Of a stretch of 60,157 nt of DNA, positions 9,060-19,473 are shown in pieces (position 1 is the stretch's first letter; the number at the start of each line of letters is the position of its first letter). The stretch covers positions 1 through 60,157 of the forward strand of contig JAUGWO010000176.1 of the NCBI GenBank assembly GCA_049724395.1, written 5' to 3'. Position numbers and translations under genes: made by a program. The stretch is from Spongospora subterranea f. sp. subterranea. Lineage: Eukaryota; Endomyxa: Phytomyxea; Phytomyxea; Plasmodiophorida. The notes beneath the pieces are model-generated. The model worked only from the letters and a program-made list of their open reading frames with translations, was not told the origin of the DNA and did not search any database.

Positions 9060-11748
9060 CGCTCGCCGGTGATTAGAAATTTCAAATACCTTCAAAGATT
9101 TCGCAGCGAACATGACGGCGGTCCGTCCTCTGATGCCAGCGGCGTTGACATTGGCGCCACTGTCCAGGAGCAGTTCACCGATACACACACTGAATCACGT
9201 GATCAACTTTCGATAAGTCGTTCACCGACGACCTTACTCGCAATTGTCGATCAGGGCCAGGATCAACGCCGTTTTCCGATTGTGATCGATTTGATCGTGG
9301 CGGGCTCTCGCTTCGACCAGCAATTTCAATTTCCCAACGACTTGTAGAACAGAAACGGGATCAGCTCTGGAACTACACGAATTGTGCAACAAATAAACAC
9401 GATCCTTGCAGCATTCATCAATGGGCTATTGCCGTTCAAATCGGCCCAGTTGCAATCGACGCCTCGCGATAACAAATGTTCAGCAAAATTCCGATTTTTG
9501 CACCAAGGGAGTTCGACCGAGCGCCGCCCTTGGCGTCGACATCGGCTTCACAGTCCAACAGGAACTGGAACATGGCCAAACTGCCATTGCAGGGCGATAA
9601 GATTATTGTTAAACATATCGGGAGACGTAAATGGACAGCGCCAAAAACGGAGAAACCCACAGCACGAACCGACCTCGAAAACAACCTGATTTACAGACAA
9701 ACTCAAGGACAACGATGGCATTGCGAAAAACGGTTTGAGATTGGAGATAAACAATGAAACCGGGTGTGGTTCCGTTCCGATTTTGGGAAATTAGAAGTTT
9801 GTGCATTGTTGGATGGATATTCTGGGTGATGCGGGGGAAGATCGAAATGATCCGGATTAATCATGGACAGTGCAACAAAATCAAACCAGATGACGTTACT
9901 AATGCCAACACACGATACAGCAGGACAGTCAAGTCAGTGAACACATCAGACGTTGTTGATGACGTTACTAATGCGAACACACGATACAGCAGGACAGTCA
10001 AGTCAGTGAACACATCAGACGTTGTTGATGACGTTACTAATGCGAACACACGATACAGCAGGACAGTCAAGTCAGTGAACACATCAGACGTTGTTGATGA
10101 CGTTACTAATGCGAATACACGATACAGCAGGACAGTCAAGTCAGTGAACACATCAGACGTTGTTGATGACGTTACTACTGCGAACACACGATACAGCAGG
10201 CCAGTCAAGCCAGTGAACAAATCAGACGTTGTTGATGACGTTACTAATGCGAATACACGATACGGCAGGCCAGTCAAGGCAGTGAGCATCAGCTACCGTT
10301 GATGCGGGTACAAGACCATGCAATTGAATACATATCAATCTGTTGGTGTCGCTCCTCCGCCCACACTATCTATTAGGTCGCCAAACTGTGTCACCACGAC
10401 CCTATACTATCTGAAATAGCTTCAATGTTATTGGGAAGCGGATCTGTTCAGGGGCAGATTGGCGGTAATGGACGACAAAAAAAACATCTTTTACATGACA
10501 GCGGTCAACATCGTCTCAACGCATTGTGTGGACATGTCGAAGTTCTCGTACGATGCCGATGGCGAACAGTGATCCAGCAGCAGGACGACATTGGGTGCGA
10601 TCGAATCCGCGGCGATGCTGTTTTAGAAATCAGTCATGACCCTTCAAAATCGCAGAGTTTGTGCCAGAACCTGTCGACTCCGAGCACCAGTCTGGCGGTG
10701 TCTTTCAAAACGGGTATCGGCGTCATTATTACCACTCGCGTTCCAGCATTTTGTGCCCCGATCAGCTGTAGAATCTTTTGCGGGTTCTATTCGACATCGT
10801 CCGGCGTTAGCGAATCAACACACGAGATGAGGACGGACTGGACCACAGTACCTTGAGCACAACGAAATTTGGTAGAAACACGGCTTCGGTTCTCTGAAAA
10901 AACTAATTTGTCAATGAAAGACGTTTGGATAAGGATATATCAGAACGGCAGAGGATAAATGACCAACAAGGTACCGGCAATTTCGGAGTAGTCTGCACAA
11001 CGATATTGATACCTCGAGCAGGAACGAGACCGACAAACGTGTACTGATATCGATATCGGCGAAGAACGCAACGGATCCAGCGCCGGCGTGAAGACGCGCT
11101 GCCTTGCGCTGCGCCAATCCATACAGACAGTCTTCGCTCTGCTTTGAAAGTTGCATCGTGCCGGACGATGTGGATAATTCCCCGGACGGAATTAGAAGCA
11201 CTGTCACCCTGTGAATTATTCATCCCTCGTCATCTCTCCGTTTACTCGAAAAAAATCCCAAATCAAATCGCCAATTTGCCGAGAAACCCTTTCCGTTTCC
11301 AAAAGTTGTTCTTCAAAATTACGAAGAAAGATTGGTTTGAGAAGCGACAAAGCAGTAAAATCTGACAACACCTGGACCAGTACATTTTGTGACGATGGCG
11401 CTGAGTATATGTGAACTGGTGTGAAACGACGCAACGGCCTGGTTCGGCCATGGAATCCATCAACGACATCTCGACGATCGTTTCGGGCCATATCGATGCC
11501 GATTGGTCCCGATCGTGATTCAATTCGGAGTAGTTGGGATCGAGACGTTTCAGGTTGCAGTAGTACCTGGCCAGTATGGCGTTGGGGGCCACGACACAGA
11601 CCCGTTTCTGGACCTCGGTCGACGAGACGGATTCGACTATGGCCATCAGGTTGAAATCGTCGGAGTGCCATCGTTTATGCAATATGCATTGCCCAGTCCG
11701 ATCCCGAACGATTGGGAATATGACCTCCGACACTTGCCTGGCGTGCAT
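9060..11748 (-). CDS. Ankyrin-repeat protein on the minus strand, multi-exon, possibly decayed
   Basis: Minus-strand frames show several ankyrin pieces: GELLLDSGANVNAAGIRGRT (near 9150), KTALILALIDN (near 9260), DCNWADLNGNSPLMNAA (near 9440), AMFQFLLDCEADVDAKGG (near 9550). The two nearest pieces join through an intron (GTAAGG to TTCAG) in frame. Upstream, an open exon 11748-11372 (125 codons, phase 2) has no clear domain; it joins in frame to an exon ending near 11010 (LAQRKAARLHAGAGSVAFFA). The 69-bp minisatellite lies inside. Not all pieces can be linked in one frame, so this may be one gene, two, or a pseudogene. It sits between the two secreted ankyrin genes, in opposite orientation. Confidence 0.4.
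9889..10290. repeat. 69-bp minisatellite, about 5.8 copies
   Basis: The unit encodes 23 residues in one forward frame (DVTNANTRYSRTVKSVNTSD plus VVD). The minus strand is open too, so neither reading is evidence of coding. The first copies are nearly identical and the last two more diverged, as expected of growth from one side. Confidence 0.9.
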
Positions 11749-11953
11749 GCCTCCTCTGTGTACGCCAATCGGATATTAGGTCCATTCTGTCCCCTTAAAA
11801 TGGGAATAACGATGGTTGCGATCTAGACACGGTAAGCCGAAAAACAATGAAAACGTTGATCTGCCACTAAATCAGACCACTAATGCACAAAACTCTGCGT
11901 TGGAACAAACATTGACCATCGATGCTGATTGACGGTAAAGGGCGCGTTTGGCT

Positions 11954-12244
11954 TACACAGAAAATAGATCGGTTGGCGAAAATCCCAGTGGGATCACATG
12001 ACGAACCAGGGATTCGATCCGCGCCCTGGAACTGTCCGATATGGATAGCGCCCCGCCATCGTCCACCGCAAACAGGAATACGCGAGCCGATCGGCCCATA
12101 GTCGAACGGCGGCGTTGGCACGACCGTGGGAACGGCCATTCTAGCCACGATAGGATGGGATCGCCGTACCCTTACCACGATCGACAGCCGCCGCCGTCTC
12201 TGTTAGATATCATGGCAATGGACAGTTTGGGTTCATCGCTCTGA
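11954..12244. other. Possible additional minus-strand exon and GC-richer spacer
   Basis: A 47-codon minus-strand frame from 12099 to 11959 ends at a GTGTAAG donor, with content that looks protein-like (LFAVDDGGALSIS, then IESLVRHVIPLGFSP). It may be a first exon of the ankyrin-type gene downstream or of another gene. No homology recognised. Confidence 0.25.
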
Positions 12245-12798
12245 TTTTGTAATCCGAGCTGGTGACAGTGAATGATATTGCCTTGACGTGGTGGTGATCA
12301 CCCAGTTTTGAAGGAATTCTGTGGTTTTCGGAAGATTGATCGAGTCGTTGAAGCGTCATAAGTATTATGAGATGACGAGGGTCATGGGACAGCACAAAGG
12401 ATTTGATCCGATCCTGAACTTTCGAGCTCGTTTCCGCTGAATCGAGCGCCCAACTATCTTACTTCTTTTAGGTCATGCAACTAAAATACTTTTCTTAGTT
12501 TTTGGTTATTTAAGCAGAAAAAGGTAAATTTAAATCATGAAAACTAGAACTATAAAAATAGTTTTTTTACTGCTGGCAATAACAAGTTTTTTTTAAGATA
12601 TTCTGGTGCATGTAAGGTTAAAAACCTATGAAATAATGAAAATAAAAAGACGTAGATTCTGCAGTATTACAAGTTGAAAATTGCCATCTCGCTTTGAAGG
12701 TGAACCGTCAACAAATGTAAACAATCAGATTCTGCAGTCAGGAAGCAATTGTTGGCCACATTCGGCCAATATTCCTTTTCCCGACGTCCATTACTATG
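12245..12798. other. AT-rich intergenic, no gene seen
   Basis: Runs of A and T around 12480-12660 and only short frames. I see no gene, RNA or repeat boundary here. Confidence 0.5.
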
Positions 12799-12929
12799 CC
12801 TTGAACCGTCACGTGGAAATATCTGATCCCGCGGCAAGTACAGAAAAGACCCCAACCAGCTAAATTATGTATTATTGACGGTGTATAATTCGACCATGAT
12901 CCTGGTTCGACGAACACACATCAATGTAT
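12799..12929 (-). repeat. 130-bp dispersed copy, inverted relative to 56828-56970
   Basis: This stretch, from CCTTGAACCGTCACGTGG to CATCAATGTATTGGCG, is a near-identical reverse complement of about 56828-56970, which there spans the stop and 3' flank of a small membrane-protein gene. It ends exactly where the LINE begins. It could be a short dispersed repeat, or gene flank carried along with retrotransposition. Confidence 0.75.
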
Positions 12930-13680
12930 TGGCGAGCACAAATCACACAGAGAAAAGAAGCACTAAACAAAGCTGCAATAGAATTCAAGAAACTATACGT
13001 CAAAGCAAAAAACAAGCACTTGACAAAAATGGTCAAAGCAGCGTGTGAGGATAAGACATGAGCACAAATCTGGAGACTGGTAAAACAGATCAGTCCACAA
13101 TCAAACAAAAAAGAAACAAATATGAAACTTACACCAACGAAGCAAAAGAAGAGGTAGAGAACATCGCCTCGAGGTTCGAAGAAATCTATTGTGCCCCAAA
13201 TCTCACACTGACTGAAATAGAAAAAATGGAGCACGAACTGCTCCTTGCAGAATTATTGAAGGAACGATTGAGAACACCAACAGCGCATATAACCACCAGA
13301 GAACTGAAGAGAGCAGTTAAAAAAGCCAACAGCAAATCTGCTGGAGGAATAGACGGAATCCCCAACAGTCTGATTAAACATATGTGCACAAATCACATAA
13401 TCAAGGACACATTCCTGAAAGCGATCGATTCCGACATCATCGACATTGGGTGCTTTCCACAGGAAATGAAGATCGCCAACATACGGCCACTACCCAAAGC
13501 GAAACCAGGAGAATATCGACCGATATCATTATTGCCTAACATAGCAAAGATTGTGGAAGGAATAATCGAACATGGAATACGACAACTAGCGAGCGAACAC
13601 ATACCCGATAACAAATCTGGCTGTCGGCCAGCACACAGCACAGCCCATGCATTGTTAAGACTGCTACAGCGGAATTGATC
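12930..13680 (+). mobile_element. Non-LTR retrotransposon (LINE) fragment, reverse transcriptase N-half
   Basis: The main frame 13058-13678 carries the RT fingers region: SAGGIDGIPNSLIKHM, then FPQEMKIANIRPLPK, YRPISLLPNIAKIVEGII and HSTAHALLRLLQ. An upstream piece (EFKKLYVKAKNKHLTKMVKA) is in the same frame but separated by a TGA at about 13058. The YADD catalytic motif and everything after it are absent, so it is truncated at both ends and inactive. Lysine-rich composition and AT-leaning codons differ from the LINE at the right edge, so the two belong to different families. Confidence 0.85.
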
Positions 13681-13981
13681 TCTGAACCAACCGTCATGGC
13701 AATCGTGGTCGGCGTCTGCCAAGGGGAACTGACTCTGCCGAATCGAAAAAAACACGGGATTGAGGTCTTCTACATGACCTTCGATCCGATAAACGGTTAG
13801 CGACAAGCACTTGACAAATTGCTACAGTGGCGATGGTTGCTGATTGAGCAGCACATAAAACACAGGCGACAACACTTGTCAACGTTTGGTCGGTTCATCT
13901 ACGGATATCGAGCGGGAATTAAATTCAATTACGGAAATAATTGCGCGAAACGAAATCTGAGTGCAAACTCCGTGGCCTCCT
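13681..13981. other. Unassigned 300 bases after the LINE fragment
   Basis: No convincing frame. It may be further decayed LINE sequence, but I see no motif that shows it. Confidence 0.3.
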
Positions 13982-16900
13982 GCGGAAAGTTGGTGAGTTG
14001 AGAGGGGGCATAGTGTATAAACCGGGTTGAGCGACCTCAAACCGGCCCCAGCTCGGCCTGGGTAGACCCTAAAAACAATCAAGTCGAACCCAACCCGAAC
14101 CTGGTTTGCTGAAAAGGGCCAACCCAAAACCCAACTCTGCGGTTAGGGTTTCTCAACAGAGCGCAGCCTCTGACTGCCATCTATCAGACCTGCGCAGTTT
14201 TGAGTCGAGCGCAGTTTGTCATCGCAAGCCGTTAGGGAGTCCGCAGAGAAACTATCTGCGTAGGGCTCAAGTATCGCCATACGTACTTGATTGGCCATTC
14301 TCTCAACGACGATGTCCAAATTACTGTTTTCAGGAGTGCTGTTCTTACTGGTAGCATTGGGATCTAATGCCTCAATCCAATGCCAAACATCGCAAGTTGT
14401 TGAAGCCTTAGTTGAGGCAATATTTCAAAAGTTGGTAAAGAGAATTGTTTAACAATTCAAATACTAATCGGAGTATTCAGACAACAAACAGCTGTGGAAT
14501 TGGCCAGGATTATTGATGTCAAGTCTATTGATGCTTCGATTTCCGTTAATGAACAAATTCTTCATCGGTATTATTGGAGCAATTTTGGCGCAAACACTGA
14601 TCGCTCCTACACCACTACTATTATCAATTTGGCACTTCTCTACGACCAGTAAATTCGAATTGATTTTGATTCGGTTTGACCTGATTGTTATATCAATAGG
14701 ACAAATGTCGCTGAGATTTTGATAGAGAAAGGGGTCAATCTGTTGATAAAGGATAATCGTGGCAATACTGCATTGCATATCGCCTCCTGCGGTGGACAGT
14801 AATATATTCCTCAGTATGTATATCACATATTATCTGAAATCTTTATAGCAAAACCGTCGTGAGTATGATGTTGAAAAAGTCGAAACCGCAGGATATTGAC
14901 CAACGGAACAATGGTGGTGCAACTGCACTCCATCTGGCAGTTTACTATAGGAGGTTGATCGTATATACTGTTTGAGGCTGATCTTTGTCAATAATTACTA
15001 CTTTTTTTAGAGCCGATGTCGTTGAGGAGCTGTTGAAAAATTTCGCCAATCCTTTAATCACTGATAAATATGGGGATACAGCACTGCACCTGGCAATAGT
15101 TAAGGTCCGGCTTTTGGGTGCAGAGTTAATATTTAGGATAATTGATGCGGCGAGGTTGTGAATAGGTTTGTCGAAATGATTGAAATTGCTGATTCGATCT
15201 CACAGGAACAGAGATATCAACCGTAAGGCGATGTCGGATTTCATCAATCTCAAGAACCGTCAAGGAATAACTCCTTTATTGATCGCTATTACCAATTCTC
15301 ATTATTCTGTCGACATTGTCGAATTACTGTTAGAGAATGGAGCCGATCCCACGATTGTTGATGATCATGGTATCACAGCACTGGACCACGCTATATATGA
15401 ATAATCGGTAGATTGAACTGTTCGAATTGTTCATATCAAATAACTGATCGAGATCTCACAGAGGTGTTAATATTATATTTGCAATAATTACTCCTGCGAG
15501 GCGACAAAATATACAGAATGTGATGACGGATCCCTCAGTATGGTCAAGTCCTAACATAGGTCAAGATGGCCGGTATTTATTGTGAACAGGTTTGTCGGAA
15601 GGAATGATTGAAATCGCTGATATGATCACAGGGGCAGAGTTATGACCCGTGAGTCGATGTTGAAATTCATCAATAGCATTAACCGTCATGGAGAATCTGC
15701 TCTCCACCTCGCTATCAACACTTCTGATTGTTCTGTCGAAACCCTCCAATGTCTGTTAGATAATGGAGCAGATCCCTGGATTGGTGATGATCTGGGGAAC
15801 ACTGCACTGGCAGTCGCATTAATGTTTAAACGGTAAACTAAACTGTTCAAATTGTTCATTTATCAAATAACTGATCGAGATCTCATAGAGGTTTAACTTT
15901 TATTTCTCCAATAATTACTGCCGCGAGGCGACAAATTATGCAAAATATGGGACAGAATGTGATGACGGACCCTTCTTCGTGTTCAAGTCCAAATTTGGTT
16001 CATAATGGACGGTATTTATTGTGAACAGGTGTGTCGAAACAAATCAAATCGCTGATTTGATCTCACAGGGACAGAGATATGATGTCGAAATTCATCAATT
16101 TCCAGAACCGTCGTGGAATAACTGCTTTAGTGATCGCTATTACAAAAGGTTGTTCCGTCGAAATTGTCGAAAAGCTGTTAGAGAATGGAGCTGATCCCAG
16201 GATTGGTGATGCTTTATTAATCGCTATTACAAATTGTTGTTCTGTCAAAATTGTCGAATTGCTGTTAGAGAATGGAGCCGATCCCAGGAGTGTTGATAGT
16301 AATGGGAACACAGCACTTGGCCTCGCATCAATGTGTAAACGGTAAACTAAACTGTTCAAAATTTTCATTTATCAAATAACTGATCGAGATCTCATAGAAA
16401 TACCAATTTTATTTCTCCATTAATTACCGCGGCGAGGCAACAAATTATCAATAATCTGAATGTGATGACGGGTCCCTCAGTATGTTCAAGTCCAAATTTG
16501 GTTCAAAACGGCCGGTATTTTTTGTGAAAACAGGTTTTCCGAAGCAATGATTGAAATTACTGATTTCACAGGGACAGAGATATGATCCGTGAGTTGATGT
16601 TGGAATTCATCAATAAAAGGAACCCTCGTGGAGATTCTGCTCTCCACCTCGCTATTTCATTTACAAGTTCTGTCGAAACCCTCAAAATTCTTCTAAAAAA
16701 CGATGCCGATCCCAGGATTCCTGATAATAATGGGGACACTGCACTGGCAGTCGCATTAATGTATAAACGGTAAACTAAACTGTTCAAATTGTTCATTTAT
16801 CAAATAACTGATCGAGATCTCTTAGAGGTTTAGATTTTATTTCTCCATTAATTACTGCCGCGAGGCAACAAATTATGCAAAATATGGGACAGAATGTGAT

Positions 16901-17865
16901 GACGGACCCCTCTTCGTGTTCAAGTCCAAACTTGGTTCATAATGGACGGTATTTATTGTGAACAGGTGTTCGAAATGATTGAAATTGCTGATTTGATCTC
17001 ACAGGGACAGAAATATGATGTCGGAATTTATCAATCTCAAGAACCAACGCCTGATGGAATAACTGCGTTATTGATCGCTATTACAAAAGGTTGTTCCGTC
17101 GAAATTGTCGAATTGCTGTTAGAGAATGGAGCCGATCCCAGGATTGGTGATCCTTTATTAATCGCTATTACAAATATTTGTTCTATCAAAATTGTCAAAT
17201 TGCTGTTAAAGAATGGAGCCGATCCCAGGAGTGTTGATAGTAATGGGAACACAGCACTTGGCCTCGCATCAATGTGTAAACGGTAAACTAAACTGTTCAA
17301 ATTGTTCATTATCAAATAGCTAATCGAGATCTCATAGATGTACCAAATTTATTTCTCCATTAATTACTGCGGCGAGGCAACAAATTATCAATAATCTGAA
17401 TGTGATGACGGGTCCCTCAGTATGTTCAAGTCCAAATTTGGTTCAAAATGGCCGGTATTTTTTGTGAACATTTGTGTCGGAAGGAATGATTGAAATCGCT
17501 GATTTCACAGGGACAGAGATATGATCCGTGAGTCGATGTTGGAATTCATCAATAACAGGAACCCTTGTGGACATTCTGCTCTCCACATAGCTACTTTATT
17601 TCGAAGTTCTGTCAAAACCCTCAAAATTCTTCTAAAACACAATGCCGATCCCAGGATTCCTGATAATAATGGAAAGACCGCACTGGACCTCGCTATACAG
17701 CAAAAACGGTATTCTGAACTGTTCACATTTTTCATTGGTCAAAAAAACTGATCGGGATCTCACAGACATGAAGCGATCACTGAGATTGTCAAAGCGGTGA
17801 GGAATATGCCAAAACTACATTTTCACCGAAATGGGATGACACGTCCCTTGTATTCCGGTCTGATT
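13982..17865. repeat. Segmental duplication, copy 2 (partner at 5369-8460)
   Basis: Direct-orientation copy of 5369-8460 beginning TGCGGAAAGTTGGTGAG and extending about 110 bases past the ankyrin gene stop. It is about 0.8 kb longer than copy 1 because an exon pair with its introns has been duplicated inside it. Confidence 0.9.
14312..17751 (+). pseudogene. Secreted ankyrin-repeat protein B (11 exons), two frame breaks
   Basis: Paralogue of the gene at 5762-8356, with signal peptide MSKLLFSGVLFLLVALGSNA. Exons by alignment: 14312-14430, 14481-14648, 14700-14798, 14849-14953, 15011-15154, 15212-about 15409, 15638-15832, 16075-16341, 16578-16769, 17011-17282, 17517-17751. The exon pair 16075-16769 is repeated as 17011-17751, which explains the two extra exons. 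Near 15396 one extra base relative to copy 1 brings TAA into frame just before the donor. In exon 10 (near 17045) five extra bases shift the frame. Other exons stay open with intact splice sites, so decay is recent, or these are assembly errors. If translated it would stop about halfway. Confidence 0.7.
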
Positions 17866-18587
17866 CAACATTTAGCTGATCATCCCCTGTATCTTCCTCA
17901 CATGTTGTCCTACATATTGAAATTGGCTGATTTGATCTCCCAGGCCGATTGATGTTATCTCTGTTATATTCGCTGACGACATGACCAAACGGTGGAAGCA
18001 ATCTGCGGAAAATGCCCTCGTTTGGGCAGAGTCGACAAAGCGGTTGGTCTTGGCCTGGTTAAAGAACTCAATTATTTGTGTTAATCTGACGCATATGCAG
18101 GGACGATCTCGTTGACTGTCTAAGGATAATATGCGACATCCCTAAAACTGTCACACCAATTGATGTGTCAAAACAATTGCCCAGTGTCATCAAGGATTGC
18201 TGAAATATTGCAACGGTAATTTGATCAACTAGTGGCGTTTAAAACTGCATTTTTCAACAAAGTTCAAGGACTATTGATTATGTCCCCCCAATTGTCCAAT
18301 AGACTACTTCGAGGATCGTGGCTGACTTTGGTTTATTTATTTTTGATGATTAGGTTCGGCATTTGAGGACAGATGTGTAGGAGCATTCATATACCATAGG
18401 GCTCATGGTCGGTTCCCTCGGCGCCACACAGACACGACGCCCTCGTTAAGATCTGATCGTGATCACTTTTGAGCACTTTTCACAGACTGTCGCGCTGTCA
18501 TAGCTCATGTGTATGAAACCCTTGATTTAAGTTCGTGATCATTCGTGTTTGGTTTCGTCCCGGGCATGGCGCACAGTAATAATTGGG
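17866..18587. other. No gene seen
   Basis: Sequence downstream of the second ankyrin copy. Only short frames; I see no conserved motif, RNA gene or repeat. Confidence 0.5.
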
Positions 18588-19025
18588 TACAGTGAAACCT
18601 CCATATAAGGTAAATACGTCCTTCATCGCGTAATGCTGAAACTAATCAAGAAGCTGGAAAGCAACCTTGATGAAGAGCATGACCAACAAATAAATCTAAT
18701 CGAGTATCATGTTCCAGGCGTGGGATATTTCTCTTGCGTCTGTTAACGATCAGTCATGAACATGACTTATTTATTGGGTTTTATACATTTATGGATTGAA
18801 TTATGAATGTGGATAGTAGTTGCACAACGATCAATGATAGATGTATTATTGAAGACGTCCACTATGGCATGTGCATGACTGATCGTTAACAGACGCAGCC
18901 AAGAGAAATATCCCACGCCTGGGAAATAATATTCGATTAGATTCATTTGTTGGTCATCCTCTTTATCAAGGTTGCTTTCCAGATTCTTGATTAGGTTTAG
19001 TATTACGTGTTGAGGGCCGATGAAG
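18588..19025. mobile_element. Fold-back element with pogo/Tigger-like end
   Basis: Arms of about 145 bp (18621-18765 and 18868-19025) are imperfect inverted repeats; both contain the words GGAAAGCAACCTTGAT (or its complement) and GGCGTGGGATATTTCTCTTG. Outside the left arm, next to a TA, is CAGTGAAACCTCCATATAAG, very like the CAGT(T/G)GAACCTC(C)ATATAA ends of Tigger/pogo elements. The matching right end is not found past 19025, so that side is decayed or truncated. No transposase inside: a non-autonomous element. Confidence 0.6.
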
Positions 19026-19380
19026 ACTTCATCATTATACTTTGTTCGAGGATTCTTTTTGAGATTCGTTGGGGTCGCCCTTCAACGCAGACAGCCTCTT
19101 GTCTGATTAAGTTGTGCACCGCATCGAGAATATGGAAGGGCGCATGATGAAAAAATTTAGGGGAGCAGTAGGCCAAATCCTCATACCGTTCTTGATTCAG
19201 TTGAATGACTTCTGTCAAATCACCATGGCACGTATCAAAACCGGCCCGCACATTCGTCATCATGTATCCATGGATGACTGCGTGCAAGTGCGGGTTCAAA
19301 GAAGTGCGTACTGTTCGGGACTGAAGATTTAAACTGACGCGGAGTTTTGCGGGTCTGGAATTCCCTACAACTGCGCGCAA
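19003..19380 (-). CDS. Hypothetical protein, 125 residues
   Basis: An open minus-strand frame with balanced composition and predicted helices (PHLHAVIHGYMMTNVRAGF, FHHAPFHILDAVHNLIRQEA). It lies head-to-head with the NUP88-like gene, about 90 bases apart, so a shared promoter is possible. Its last codons read into the right arm of the fold-back element, which may have replaced the original 3' end. No family recognised. Confidence 0.35.
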   Translation of the reverse strand: MRAVVGNSRPAKLRVSLNLQSRTVRTSLNPHLHAVIHGYMMTNVRAGFDTCHGDLTEVIQLNQERYEDLAYCSPKFFHHAPFHILDAVHNLIRQEAVCVEGRPQRISKRILEQSIMMKSSSALNT

Positions 19381-19473
19381 ACAAGTACTGCGTAACTTGG
19401 CACCATCTCCATCAACTCAGAAACTGCGCGTGAATTCCGTCATGATGCAATAATTGTTGCTGCTATAGTTGCA

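Noticed and set aside
9754-10302. 182-residue plus-strand frame with 23-residue repeats
   Set aside because: It is the 69-bp minisatellite read as protein; the opposite strand is equally open.
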